In this document: piece by piece, positions 1 through 11,201 of the stretch | How the letters are laid out: every line of letters begins with the position of its first letter | Numbering within the stretch: position 1 is the stretch's first letter | Assembly: GCA_012064385.1 (NCBI GenBank) | Contig: QRDG01000408.1 | Span: 1-64,000, forward strand | Direction: 5' to 3' | DNA length: 64,000 nucleotides | Source: Puccinellia tenuiflora | Taxonomy: Eukaryota > Streptophyta > Magnoliopsida > Poales > Poaceae | The notes under the pieces: generated by a model | What the model saw: only the letters and a program-made list of their open reading frames with translations | Databases searched by the model: none | What the model was told of the DNA's origin: nothing | Position numbers and translations under genes: made by a program

Positions 1-210
1 TGAATAGGGTTGCCCTATATTTGTATAAATCGGAGCTTTAACTTTTGAATTAACTGTAATTCGTAAGAACTTTACATACAAGATCAAAACAGACCTGCAG
101 TATGACTAAATGAAAATATATTTTTGCCACAGATCCTGGCTGAGTGAGGTTTAATTCCTGTAATTCTATAGTTTATATGTAATTTATCGTCACTTTTTAA
201 TGTATTGCAG

Positions 211-407
211 CAAGACCCGGGTTCAAGGGAAAGGCAAGAAGGTCTGTCTTTGATCCTGTTCCACTGACTGACAGTGGTAGATTGCCTGATGGCTTTATTC
301 TGGAAGATCCTGACTCTCATTATATTTATGTCTGCAAAAAGGTGCAATCAGTAACAGGGATAGGTTCTTCAACCTTAAACCACTTAGCGATGCAAGATTC
401 AGAGTGA
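211..407 (+). CDS. possible terminal exon of an unidentified gene
   Basis: After a good 3' splice site (TATTGCAG ending at 210) an open frame of 64 codons runs to TGA at 405-407. Its codons look gene-like and mixed in composition, with segments such as RPGFKGKARRS, FDPVPLTDSGRLPDG and DPDSHYIYVCKK. No start is needed, because the rest of the gene would lie left of the window. I do not recognise the family. It could be the last coding exon of a neighbour facing the carboxypeptidase gene, which converges on it from the - strand. It could also be a chance frame of about 200 bp; nothing downstream confirms it beyond possible 3' UTR sequence with an AATAAA-like signal near 719. Confidence 0.35.
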
Positions 408-861
408 GCTGTAGCATGATTCATCTCACAATATTTGTGCATTGTTGTGCGTGATGTTGCCACCATTATGGCCATCCAATGATAGAAAGTGTGCTTTTGC
501 ACGTGTGTACATTTTTTCAGTAATCTTATAAGAATGAGCGAGTCATTATATTGTGTTACATTGGTTACTATCCTGTGCTGAAGGGAGCACAGGATTATTT
601 GGCGCATTTCAGGAAGAAAATGTGTCCATTTTCATCTCTACGCATTGCAAAAGCAATTTCTGTTTTCCAATATTTGTATTTCGCTTGTTTGCAAGTAATA
701 CTACCAGTTTCCTGAAGGAATAAATTCACACAGATTTTCGTATTTGCTGTTTCTACAAGAATTATTGTTACTGCTGCATTGAGATATCTGAGACTTAGTC
801 ATATCACAAGTTGCAGTGCTTTTATGCATCTTAACACATAGTCAAATTTACAAATTGTACA

Positions 862-1450
862 GTATCCCTGAAATGTTACGAAGATATAATTTCATTATCC
901 TGATTGGTCATTGTAACACATGTAGGCCCTAGCATATCAGCATGCCATTTGGGCAATCATTCTTCGGACTTGGTAATTACATACTACAGACTTCTATCTA
1001 TGTAGTAAAAGCATTTTGTTGACCTGTAGCTACCTGCTTCGGGAAGGGAAGCGCGTGGATTTGATACTTTTATGGCTTTCTCTATCTAGCTTCACTTGAA
1101 TTTCTTATTTCTTGCACTGAATGAAATTGATATAGCAATGGAAATCATGCAACCCGTGATGCTGCTCCTACTGCCAATTTCCAGAGTATACAGTATCCCC
1201 TGCTTTGGAACCAACATACATATTTCATTCTCCTGATTGATCACTGTGACACATAGAGGATATTGCAGCATGCCACTTAGGCATAAATAGTCAGACTTCA
1301 CTTGATACAATTCCCTATCTATATGAAAGCATTTCCTGACCTGCAGCTACATGATCTGCGGCGTGGATGGGTTGGTAGGTTTCTGTATCTAACTTTTCTT
1401 GATTTTGCATATTGCTGGTACTGAATGACGATACAGCATGTGAAGCTGCT
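862..1450. repeat. imperfect direct duplication, two units about 330 bp apart
   Basis: Two stretches, about 862-1150 and 1191-1450, share ordered blocks: CAGTATCCC, CTGATTG-TCA-TGT-ACACAT, AGCATGCCA, AAAGCATTT, TGACCTG-AGCTAC, and a final GCACTGAATGA / GTACTGAATGA block. Spacing is kept over about 260 bp, so this is one duplicated segment that has diverged. It lies in the intergenic space 3' of the carboxypeptidase gene. I see no coding potential in it. Confidence 0.6.
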
Positions 1451-1488
1451 ATTCTACTAATTTTACTGTAAAACCTTATATTCTTTTG

Positions 1489-4400
1489 TTAATTCTGGCC
1501 GCACGTTTTGCAGTCAGGGAGCGTCGTGCCTATGAGGAAATACTGGACAAGCACAAGCGCTCTCTGCGGCTGGTAGCTGGGTACCTCATGGCCTGCTCCT
1601 CTCACGGTTACCAAGCTGAGGTCGCCCTTGTACTGCTCGACGTATCCACCAACCTCTCCAGAACCCTGGTTTCACAAGATTGAACAGCAGTTATTTGCCG
1701 AGTTCGAGCATAAAACTGGTAATCATAGAATCAGAGCAACAAGATTTAAAATTATCCTGAGTTTATTATCTGGGTAGAATTTTCTGTGCTCTTCTTTAGC
1801 AACTGATTATGAGTGTTTGCTAGATTTTGTTGTGGTTTGCTTGTTGTTGCAGTGAACATGTTAGGGAATGGAAGAGTTGGGTGTAAGTGAGCACCTTGGT
1901 GCTGCTGAACCATGGCCTCCATTTTGCCGCCACGGGAAGCTGGAGCTGGTTGACGGAGATCTACTAGAAGTGACGGGCACTCTCCCATCGGTGTCTCCAC
2001 TGCAAAGGTGAATGTTCCATTGTGTTATAATTAATTTCCGCTGCATGTATACCAGCAAATCAGTTCACTTCTCATCTTAAAAAGTCCCATCATGCATACC
2101 TGTAAACCCAGACTCTGATGTTGTTTTCATCAGCTCCCGGATAATGGGCAGGACCGTTGTGGCGCTCTCGACCCAGTGTCTCAAGACTTCACTGAAAATA
2201 AAAAAAATATATACAAATCACGCCATGATTCGAAGGAAAGAAGCTTGATTTGCCAATTGATCTTGATTGGAGGGTGTGATTGCACATGGGCCAGCCAATC
2301 ATCGCCGACTCGCAGCATGGGCGACCCCCAAGATGGACAAAAACTCCCTAATAATTCCACGCATGTCGTTGTACAACACGTACGTGGAGTATAATACTAA
2401 TAGGGATATGCATATATGCACAAATTAAAGAATCCGAGAACATATGTTGGTAGATGCAATTCGCCATGTGCGCTGAATCACGCCATGGATAGGAAAACAG
2501 AGGTGATGCATGCAGGTGATGAATCGATGAGATCTTGGTGTGGATCTTTCCTTTAGATTAGTCAGAGCAAACTGGTACCACGCATGACCTATCCTCTCGC
2601 TTGCTAACTCTGAACTAAATACTGGAGGCCGGTCAGGGATTTGGACGCCAACCCATTGAAAAAAGATGTTAATTTGCATCTACCATCTAGATCACGTGAA
2701 GGGCAGCTGGTGATCTCGCTACAGGTTTGAGCAACCAACCAGACATGTCAGTATATATACTAATGAATTACCACATCGTTTACAAGTTTGCATCTACCTT
2801 CTTGTGAAGTTGTGATGCACCTACCGTCCACACAGATGCTGGGGGCATATAGTAGTTACCACTTACCACGTTGGTGTATCAGTATTATACGGTTTGTTGT
2901 AGAGAAAAAAACCAGGGCCAATGGAATAAGCTCTGCATGTCTGGTAGAATGAAGTGTTGATCTACCTAGTAGATGGACACTTTTCGTGCAAGGCTAGCTA
3001 TTGATTAGTGTGGTGTGTGGTTCACTTCAACCAGGGTTGTGCAGCAAACAGATTAGTCGTTGACGCATGATTGACGAAGCACCTAAAAAGAAGCCCAATA
3101 ATGCAGTCAGTGTCATGTCGATCCCTGATTGGGTTTTCTTCGACCAAATCGGTTTCAGTTCGGTGGTGGTACACTACCTGCACTGTGCTCAGATCGATCA
3201 TGAGCAACACTAATGCGAGTTCTGTCATATTAAGTAGCTTTATTTTTGGATGATGGAAGACCAATCTTTGGATTCTAATATTTAGCTTACGTTTTATTCA
3301 AAGAGAAGCGTCTTTTTCAGGTCTCGGCATCGATCGTGGGACGTATACACCATAAATTTATCTCAAGCTGATCAGCTAAAACAGAGCTATACAGTACTCC
3401 CTCTATTCACTAATATAAGATATTGTGAATATTTCAATTTAAAGTACATACAGAGTGAACATACATACTAAACACGTCAAATCAAAAAATCGCTAAATAA
3501 AAATAAAGGAGCATGATGGATGTACGGATGTACCTGCAGGCTGACCAGGGGTGGCCGAGGCGTGTGACGTTTGCATGGAACGCCTTCTGTACGTCTGGGC
3601 GGTTGAGGTAGGCGTCCACATAATAATCCGAGCAAGGATCGAAGTTCTCGATCTGGCCACAAGTAGAATCCAAGTTAACTTAACCGAGTCGATCCCTAGC
3701 TATGATTCTCTAGGAACTAGCCTCATCCATGGCTAGTACTGTACTGCCTAGTGACGATCTATCGTAAACCCACCGAGGGGGTGATGGGCGGCGTGACGAG
3801 CTTCACCGACTGGCAGTTGGGCGCGTAGATGTTGTAGATGTCGATGTCGCCGAGGCTCTCGTCGGCGTCGCTGGAGGCGTCGTTGCAGAGGTCGTTCGAC
3901 GTCGTCGCGCCGGCGGCGGTGAAGTTGCAGTTCTTGTTGATCCCCTCCGCCGTCTCGTCGGAGATGAGCGCGTGCGTCCAGAAGAAGTCGTACATGCCCT
4001 TGGTGTCCGTCCAATCGTTGATCACCGCGTTCCCGATCTACCAAATGCGCCGATATATAATTGATATTTATGCACTAAATAAAGTGTGACTGAGCTTGAC
4101 GGGCACCCGATCGAAGTATTTGTGTACCAGGATGCCTTTGAGGTTGATGGCCGGGGAGGCGTGGCGGAGGATGGCGTGGGCGAGCTGCGGGACGTAGTGG
4201 CCGGCGTAGCTCTCGCCGGCGAGGTAGAATTCCCGGCCCTTGTACTCCGGGAACCGCTCCATCCAGTTGGCCAGGAACAGGTACGCGTCGTCCGCCGTCC
4301 GGTTGTCCCCGCTCCGGCTGTAGTCCGCCGTCGTGTTCGAGTACGAGTACCCCACCCCCGCCGGGCTCTCCAAGAACAGCACGTTCGCCACTGCACACAC

Positions 4401-5029
4401 ATGCATGTGCCCCGATCGATCAGACGCTGTCACTAATTGATTTGCCAATGGATCGCACGCCGGAGATGCCATGGCGCCGTCGTGTGTGCGTACGTACCGT
4501 TGTTCCAGGCGTAGGGGTTGCGGTAGAGCGTCTTGCCGTCGCTCATGACGCGGAACGGGCCGAGCTCCTCCATGGCGCCGTACCCCAGCGACGAGCACCC
4601 GGGCCCTCCGTTGAGCCACAGGAGGAGGGGCTTCGCCTTGGAAGACGACGACCCGTCGCCGTTGCCGCCGACGGCTTCCGCGAGGTAGTAGAACAGGGCG
4701 CGCCCCGCCGCTGCGTCCACCGTCACGTACCCGGCGTACTGCGCGAAGTCCACGCCGCGCGGCTGCCCGGGGAGCGCCTCGACGCGGTCGGCCTCCTTGC
4801 GCCCGGCCTCCGCCGCCGCCGCGGGCTTTCTGCTACCCGTGGCCTTCGTCGTCTCCTCCACGGCCAGCGACGGCCACGACTGGCGCGAGGATGGCGACCC
4901 GCGAAGCCGGTTCAGGTAGTCGCCCTGCCGCGCCCGCCGCCGCGCCTTCGCCGCCGCGTCCGCGCCGGAGCCCAGCGCGAGGCATTGCGCCGCCACCAGC
5001 AGCAAGATTACTGCTACTGAGCTCTTCAT
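1489..5029 (-). pseudogene. type II serine carboxypeptidase-like gene, 7 exons, two frameshifts
   Basis: Secreted or vacuolar serine carboxypeptidase-like protein (peptidase S10). Exons read 5029-4498, 4390-4128, 4037-3774, 3652-3534, 2191-2100, 1999-1895 and 1665-1489, all with GT/AG borders and matching phases. Exon 1 gives a signal peptide (MKSSVAVILLLVAAQCLALG) and the oxyanion motif LNGGPGCSS near residue 145. Exon 2 has ESPAGVGYSYSNT and the nucleophile in GESYAGHY (Ser238). Exon 4 has YLNRPDVQKAFHAN, exon 6 the Asp in SGDTDGRVP, and exon 7 the His in VRGAGHEVPSYQP, ending DCKTCGQN-stop. Length, about 510 residues, is normal for the family. Exon 5 is 92 nt and exon 6 is 105 nt, each one base short of keeping frame. 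The losses fall in an A-run near 2127 and just after the VTSSR codons near 1960. This is a recent pseudogene or carries two sequence errors. The family also includes acyltransferases, so substrate is unknown. Confidence 0.88.
3395..3480. mobile_element. Stowaway-type MITE fragment in intron 4
   Basis: TACTCCCTCTATTCACTAATATAA followed by TTTCAATTTAAAGTACATACAGAG is the typical start of Triticeae Stowaway (Tc1/mariner) MITEs, with the TA target base pair at 3395-3396. The matching inverted end is not visible, so it is truncated. It lies inside the 1342-bp intron 4 (3533-2192) of the carboxypeptidase-like gene. The rest of that intron shows no coding signal. Confidence 0.5.
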
Positions 5030-5124
5030 GGCTCGTGCGGGATTGCCGGCACGTCACTGGCGGCGGGTAGCTTTCGGACAGGCACGCTGCACAGTGGAGA
5101 CAGCGGGTGCCCGTGTCGATCTGG

Positions 5125-5132
5125 TATTTATA
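5125..5132 (-). promoter_or_regulatory. TATA box of the carboxypeptidase-like gene
   Basis: The - strand reads TATAAATA here, 96 bp upstream of the ATG at 5029. That is a normal distance for a plant core promoter with a short leader. This supports choosing 5029 as the start. Confidence 0.6.
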
Positions 5133-5263
5133 GGGCGGGAATCCGGACTACCGATTAAATTCGACGTGGGACAAATGACAGGTAGGAAACGGTGGCACGG
5201 TTGCCTTCCATTACAAGATATATCGTCCATTTGATCCGTCCGTGCATCCACTAGGTAGCACAT

Positions 5264-5842
5264 GCTTTCATGGCATTCCGTTATAACCGCTCCTACCCAT
5301 TCGAAAAAAGAAGAAAGAGCAAATAATTGGCCTCTTCTGTTATAACCGCCTACACATTCAGGAAAGCGCGGCTAGTCGATGAAGGTGGCGGCAGGGATCT
5401 CGTCGTGTTGCGTCTCTCATGTTTGACATCAGATGCTTGGGCAGCGGCCTTGGACACGATGGGCGCGCCATCTCATGGGGGGTGGCATGTGCGGATGGTG
5501 GATACTAGGGATGTAAGTTTTCAAATACGTTTTAACGAATCCACATCCGGTTTGAAAAATTCGACGAATCGATGGCACTCCGGCCAGATCGAGGAGTAGT
5601 TCGCCGGCGGAGCCTTCCGGAACTCGACACTCCGGCCAGATCGAGGAGGAGCCCTAGGACCACCGCCTTTATTCTGGCCGAACCCCCACGCTACCGGCCA
5701 TCTCGGTCGCCAAATCCACCAAAAAGCCGACAGATCGATGGCAGCCCTGTCCGCCACGCCCGCAAGCCGACGATCAGCACCGTGGCGAAGGGGAACGTGT
5801 GCACCACCGTCCCGAGCCACCACCGCGCCGCCGCACCAGATC
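5264..5842. other. intergenic, GC-rich, no supported gene
   Basis: No gene is supported. Near 5506 the phrase TAGGGATGTAAG resembles the start of a hAT-type MITE but has no partner end. From about 5560 the DNA becomes GC-rich. It holds a short direct duplication (CACTCCGGCCAGATCGAGGAG at about 5576 and 5626) and resembles a gene or retroposon leader. This GC-rich stretch continues at 8416 on the other side of the solo LTR. Confidence 0.5.
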
Positions 5843-5847
5843 GGGCA

Positions 5848-8415
5848 TGAAAGAGCATGGTTGCCCCCATATGTTGTTTTGGTAATTAATGACAATCTCT
5901 ATGGACTAATGTGTGCTTTAAGTTATATTTGCAGTGTTGGTCCATAAGGAATGCTTGGACTCCATATGTTGGAGTCAAGGCTAAAAGACGAAGATCATTT
6001 GTTGATCGACGAAGATTATATGTTGATCAAGGCTAAGTGCAAGTTGATCAACATACAAGACAAGCGCACGTGAGGGCATGTTAGAAGAAGATCATTTGTT
6101 GATCAAGATCCTATGTTGTCCATGGTGGATGGCGTCACGTGGTGATTATCATCAAGATAAAGGCCATGTGAAGATATGTCGAAGAGTGCCTCTCCCATCT
6201 TGGTGTATGGGGAGCAATATGCGAGCCTTCACCAAGCGGAGCAAATTCAAGGAAGGTGATCCACTTGAGAGTACATCAAGATCGTCATCATCTAGCTCAA
6301 GTGGAATGCGCAAGGCAAAGGTATGATCTTGATAGGGTTTCTATTTTACCGGTCTCGCGGTGTTGTTGGGAGACCGGGTAGTTAGATAGGTAACCGTACT
6401 ATCAAGAGGGGCTCTCAAGTGAGCTTTAGCGTATCGGTCGTAGAGAGCTCAAACCTTTGCATCCTTGGCATCATCTTTATTGGCTCTTATCGTGGTGTGG
6501 CTTTGGTGCTTGTCATGACAAGGCCAAGGTCACCGAAAACGGTTCTCATATGTGTTCCCTATTGAGTTTTCGGTGTCGGAGATTTTGTCGGTCCATCTAT
6601 GCGGAAGGTTTCACTCTTCCATTTATTAGCAAAATCTCCCTTGCTTGGTTTCAATATTTTCACTTGTTAGTGGGTAGCATTTGTCGTCCTCTTTCCAACA
6701 AAAGTGGTTTTGTGTCATTCGGACTTCATTGCAAATGATATGGTTTTTCCGGTATTCAATAGAAAGGTTTTACCTTTCATCTTTTGGTTTTACCATATCC
6801 TATTGAACAATGATGTTTCTATGCATAATATTGTAGAGCTCGTTGTGACGATTCCAACGAGTCCAAGATTATCGAAAACGGAGTTCGTATGCGAAAGTTA
6901 TTGCGACTTTACCCTCGGTCGATTTCTAAAAAGAGAAAAGAAAAAAAGGGGGGGGGGAGTGGCCAGACCGGCCTGCAGTCCGGCCCAGGCCGGGTCCCTG
7001 GCCGGCGCTGTCGGGTGGGCCTCCGGCACCCTGGCCGGCCCAGGCCGGATACCAGGCCGGCGCGGTCGGGCAGGCCCCCGGCTCCCCGGCCGGCCCAGGC
7101 CGGGCCACAGGCCGGCGTAGCCGGGTGGGCTGCCGGCTCCCAGGCCGGCCCAGGCCGGGTAGCTGGCCGGCTCCCCCGCCTGGTGTGCTGCCTCTTCGGC
7201 AGCCAGCCTGCTGGCCGGCCCAGGCCGGGCCGGCTGTGCTGTGCTGCCTCTCCTTTTCCTTTTTCTTTTCTCCTAACGGCTCCTTTTTGGAGCCTCCTAT
7301 TTAAGGGGTTTCTTCCCCAAAATAAACCCCAACCTTTTGCCAACCTCTTGAGCTACTTTCTCCCTCCATTGTTGACCTTCTCAAGCTTGGCTTTCTCTCA
7401 ATCTCTCCGATCGTTCTTGCTACATTTTGAGAGAAAAGAGAGAGGAGATTTAGATCCTTGTTTCCACCAATTGATTCCTCCTCTAAGTGAGGAGAACACT
7501 TTGGATCTAGATCTTTGGAGTTTCTTGGTGTTCCTCCTTTGTTCTTCCTCTCTAATCCCTCCCTAGCATAGGTTGCTTTGGTTGGATTCGGGTTGGAAGA
7601 ATTTGATCACTTAGTGTGTTCTTGCCATTGCATTAGTTGCATCGGTTTGAGTTCTCCACGGTGATTCGTGGAAAGTGAAGTTGAGAAGCTTGTTACTCTT
7701 GGGTACTTTGGTGCCCTAGAGCTTGTTCCTCTAGGGCACGTTGGTACCCTAGACGGTTGTTGTTTTCTCGGAGTCTTGGTGGCTCACGGGATTTGTTGGG
7801 AGCCTCCAATTGTGGAGTGTGGCTCAACCTTGTTAGCTTCGGAGCTTTGGTAGCTTCGAAGACATTGCCGGGAGCCCTCGGCCTTGGGCATCGAGTCTTG
7901 GTGGCTCGGTGCATTTGGTGAAGACCCTCCAACTTGTGGAGTGAGCTTCACCCTTGTAAAGGTTCTAGTTGTCAACCTCAACGGCAACATAGTGACAAGT
8001 GCCTCGCCACATTGGTGGTAAGACACAACGGAGATACGGTGTGCCATATCAAGGCTACTCGGTGTTTCACATTGGTGAACACCGCGCCGCTCCAACGGAG
8101 ACTAGCTTCCATTGGGAAGTGAACTTCAGATAAATCATCGTCTCCAAGTGCCTCGGTATTTCTATCCCGAGCTTCTTACTTATGCTATTTACTTTGTGAT
8201 AGACATCGAGCTTAAAGTCATATATCTTGCTATCACCTAGTTGATCATATTGCTTAGCATAAGTTGTTGATGCATAGGTGAACCTAGCTAGTTTAGGTTT
8301 TGGCTTGATAAATTAAACGTTAGTTTTATTCCGCATTTATTCAAGCCTTAACCGTAATAATTTTAAATCGCCTATTCACCCCCCCCCCCCTCTAGGCGAC
8401 ATCCGTGTCCTTTCA
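5848..8415 (+). mobile_element. solo LTR of an unassigned LTR retrotransposon (copy 1)
   Basis: The 2568-bp block starts TGAAAGAGCATGG and ends GTGTCCTTTCA. It is flanked by the perfect 5-bp target-site duplication GGGCA (5843-5847 and 8416-8420). TG...CA termini, a 5-bp duplication and no internal genes define a solo LTR left by recombination between two LTRs. Orientation is taken from a TATTTAAGG box near 7298. A second copy lies at 21116-23675 in reverse. The family is not named from memory. The opening TGTTTTGGTAATTAATGACAA and closing AGAGGGGGGGTGAATAGGCG-like segments recall copia SIRE/Maximus LTRs, but this is a guess. It carries a GC-rich minisatellite (separate entry). Confidence 0.9.
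6958..7235 (+). repeat. GC-rich minisatellite inside solo LTR copy 1
   Basis: About five units of roughly 60 bp, each containing GGCCGGCCCAGGCCGG followed by a CCGGCGC-GTCGGG-type block. It starts straight after a poly-A/poly-G stretch. The equivalent array is present in copy 2 at about 22310-22600, so it belongs to the LTR and is not a later event. Unit number and sequence differ slightly between copies. Confidence 0.8.
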
Positions 8416-8420
8416 GGGCA

Positions 8421-9073
8421 CCACCAACAACGGAGCACCCCGCCCCTCGTTGCCCCCTTCTCGCACCGCCGGCTGAAGCCAAAGATGGGTCTGGGCGGGC
8501 ACCATCCATTGCCGGAAGTCCATGGAGGTTGTTGTCGCCGCCACCCATCCAGGGATCGCCGCCCTGGATGCTGCGCACGCCTTCGGCGTAGATGCCACCC
8601 TAGCCGCCTCCACGGGTCATCGTTGCACCGCCGGAGCCCGCCGCTACCGTGGTCGCAGCCGACGGCAGCGGCAGAAGGGGAGAAGGCAGGGGAAGAGAAG
8701 TTTGGCGGCGCTAGGGTTAGCCCCTGGCGTCGCCCTGGGGAGCGACGTGAGGGGAGTTTTTCCAATCTCAGATACACGGTTTTTCCTCCAAATGTAACTG
8801 ACTAGGGCGACTCATTTCATGTTTACTACTCGAAAGATATGGGAGCAATGAAGTTGCAAAGTCTTGGAACACATTACAATTTTCTTTTTTCGAAAAGGGG
8901 AACGCAGCCCCAGCGGTTAATTCTGACTCAGATGATATCATCAAATTTTAGTTGCAACTCATTGATCAGCAGGAATCACGTTGCCAATCCAACAAGGTGG
9001 TTTTTTCTCCCCGTTAGAACACATGATTAACTAGAAAAAATTCAGTTACAACCCATATGAAATTGAGAAAATC
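8421..9073. other. GC-rich degenerate stretch then AT-rich spacer, no supported gene
   Basis: 8421-8780 continues the GC-rich sequence split by the solo LTR. Frames here are Arg/Pro/Ala-rich without domain signals, as in plant leader or retroposon 5' regions. Around 8882 a TTTTTTCGAAAAGGGGAACGCAG-like segment resembles the tail region of a retroposon in reverse orientation. The rest has no recognisable feature. Confidence 0.4.
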
Positions 9074-9076
9074 TAA

Positions 9077-9748
9077 GAGCAACTCCAGCCGTTGCCCCCC
9101 CCCCCCCCCAGGCCGAATTGCCGGCGATTTTTTGGGCCTGCTGGGGGGGGGGGGCACCGGTGAAAAAAAACGGCGTGGGGGCAGCCCGATTCCCAGCCGT
9201 GTCGCCCCCCAACCCGGCGTTTTCCCGGCGTTTTCCCGGCGAAAATAATCATAGAACCCCATTTTACTAGTAAATCCATTGTTTTTAAAGCAAATTTATC
9301 ATTTGTATCAAATAATTCGACAGAAAAATTATTACAAATTGTTTAACAAATCATAAAATTTAAAACAAGTTTTTAAAATCAAATTACAGGGGTGGAGGCA
9401 GATAGGGCGGGGAGGGGGATACGGCAGAGGGTGTCGTCGCGGTGGTTGGCGGTGGTTTTGGTGGCGAGCTCACAACGGAAGGGAGGAGTCGGTGCCGGCG
9501 ACGGGGAGAAGGAGAGGAGGAAAGGACGAATCTGTTGGTGGAAAGGTGCGTTCTCTCGCCGACAGGGGTGGCCCGCGCGTTTTTCCCCTCGCTGGGTTCG
9601 GCCTGGGGCGCCGGATAAAATTTGGCCCAAATCCGGCGAAAAACGAGACCTTAGGGGGGTTCTGGGGGGCGCGATTACGGGGATAATGGACCGCCGGCGT
9701 CGAAAAGTTGTCCGGGGGGGCTTCGTGAGGGGACGGCTGGAGTTGCTC
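9077..9748. mobile_element. Harbinger-type MITE-like element, 672 bp
   Basis: Terminal inverted repeats GAGCAACTCCAGCCGT (start) and ACGGCTGGAGTTGCTC (end) are exact over 16 bp. They are flanked by the 3-bp duplication TAA (9074-9076 and 9749-9751), as for PIF/Harbinger transposons. There is no transposase. The interior is GC-rich and holds long homopolymers: a C-run near 9096 and a G-run near 9142. It is non-autonomous. Confidence 0.85.
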
Positions 9749-9833
9749 TAAGTCGTAATCCATTTGCAACTCTCGAGTCAACACAAATCATGATACAGTC
9801 CAACAGTTCAGGACTTGACTGAGTTTTAGCTTA

Positions 9834-11198
9834 GGGTGTGTTTGGTTGAGCTGTAGATTCCTAAAAATCAGCTGTGACGAATCTGCTGTGAAAAAGCTGC
9901 TGTGAGCTAACAACTGTGTGGAAGCTGAAAGTTGTTTGGTTTAAACAACCGCGGATTCGATGAGAAATGTCTGTAACGTCCATGTGGGTCTGCAAGACTA
10001 TGTATATGCTAATTGATCGTAGAACAATAATTTGTACACAGGTAAACATTCAAACTTGACCATTTTGGAAGAAAATTTCCATTTATTAATATTTATACAT
10101 ATTGCTACTCGAAATAGAAGGTGGCGTCAAAATTTATCTCAAAAGATATATGTATTACACAAAAGACTTGGTTCAGAATATGATGTTTGCCGTCGACATA
10201 ACTATCCTCTGGGTCGCTCTCGCAACAAACAAACCATGTGGTATCCTCTCCTTTGGAATGCCATCTCCTTGCGGTCGTGACGCTGCTTGTCCCGCCTAAT
10301 ACTTTCATCAAACAAAGGTCAACTACTTCAGCTAATATGCAACAATATCGTGAAATCATATGCTGTAAATTATAACGCCACATAACATCAACAGATTACA
10401 GAACAACCGTGCGTCTTCTTATAAACATTTTCACAAACACCTTGCAAGCATACATCTCCCTACATAGATTTGCACGGACCATTTACACAATATAATCACG
10501 GCTGTATTGCATAGACCAATTTCACATACAACTGCACAAATTGCACAGACCAATTGCATGGCATCGATGATAGAAAAAAATTGATATATAGTAAGGGCAC
10601 GGGAGGGAGGAGTAAGGAAGGGAGATAGTAGCGTGAATCATACCACCGGCCGGCCAGCGTCTGGCTTCGTTCCTGGAGGCGTCTGGAGTCGTTGCTGGAG
10701 GCAGTGACACAACAAACCGAGCTATGGAGGCGGCGGCGGGCTGAGGGCTGGATCTTGGTGTCGGGTAGACGATTTGTCCGGTCTAGCAGGGGACTAGGAG
10801 CGGTGGACGGAGGGACTCCATTCCCGGCCGGTGCGCCGCCGGAGGTCGCCGGAATAGGCCAGCGACGGGAACCCAAACCGGCCTCTGTTCCTTCCTGGTG
10901 CGAGTCGTGGGGAAAAAGAGACATAGGGGAGGAGGATTGAGGAAAGAGACGTAAGGGAGGAGGATTGCGTAAAGAAGGAGCACGAACCGGTCATTTTCCA
11001 CTTTGCGGTGGCATGGGATGTAATTTCCAAATTTTCTCCTCAACGCAACGCAGTGAAATCTGGGGTCCAACCAACTTTTAGTTTGCACTACGAAAATTTG
11101 CTGCGTTTCAAGAATCTGCTTCGGCCTGGTATCCGTTTGGTTGGGATTCCAGCTTCCTGGCAGTGAATCTGGTCCAAAAATCCCAACCAAACACACCC
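9834..11198. mobile_element. Harbinger/Tourist-type non-autonomous element, 1365 bp
   Basis: It starts GGGTGTGTTTGGTTG and ends CCAACCAAACACACCC, flanked by TTA on both sides (9831-9833 and 11199-11201). The inverted ends and 3-bp TTA duplication are typical of Tourist/Harbinger elements in grasses. No transposase-like frame is present. The interior (about 10490-10930) includes a moderately GC-rich part with no recognisable domain, which might be captured DNA. It lies only 82 bp from the Harbinger-type element at 9077-9748. Confidence 0.85.
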
Positions 11199-11201
11199 TT
11201 A

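Noticed and set aside
1486..1683. + strand 65-codon ORF with gene-like composition
   Set aside because: It is antisense to the last exon of the carboxypeptidase-like gene, whose - strand reading has the catalytic His motif and clear family residues.
1861..2000. + strand open frame with plausible coding text
   Set aside because: Antisense to exon 6 of the carboxypeptidase-like gene (SGDTDGRVP on the - strand).
5506..5600. Second hAT MITE of the 48551 type
   Set aside because: Only the first dozen bases resemble the terminus; no inverted end or 8-bp duplication.
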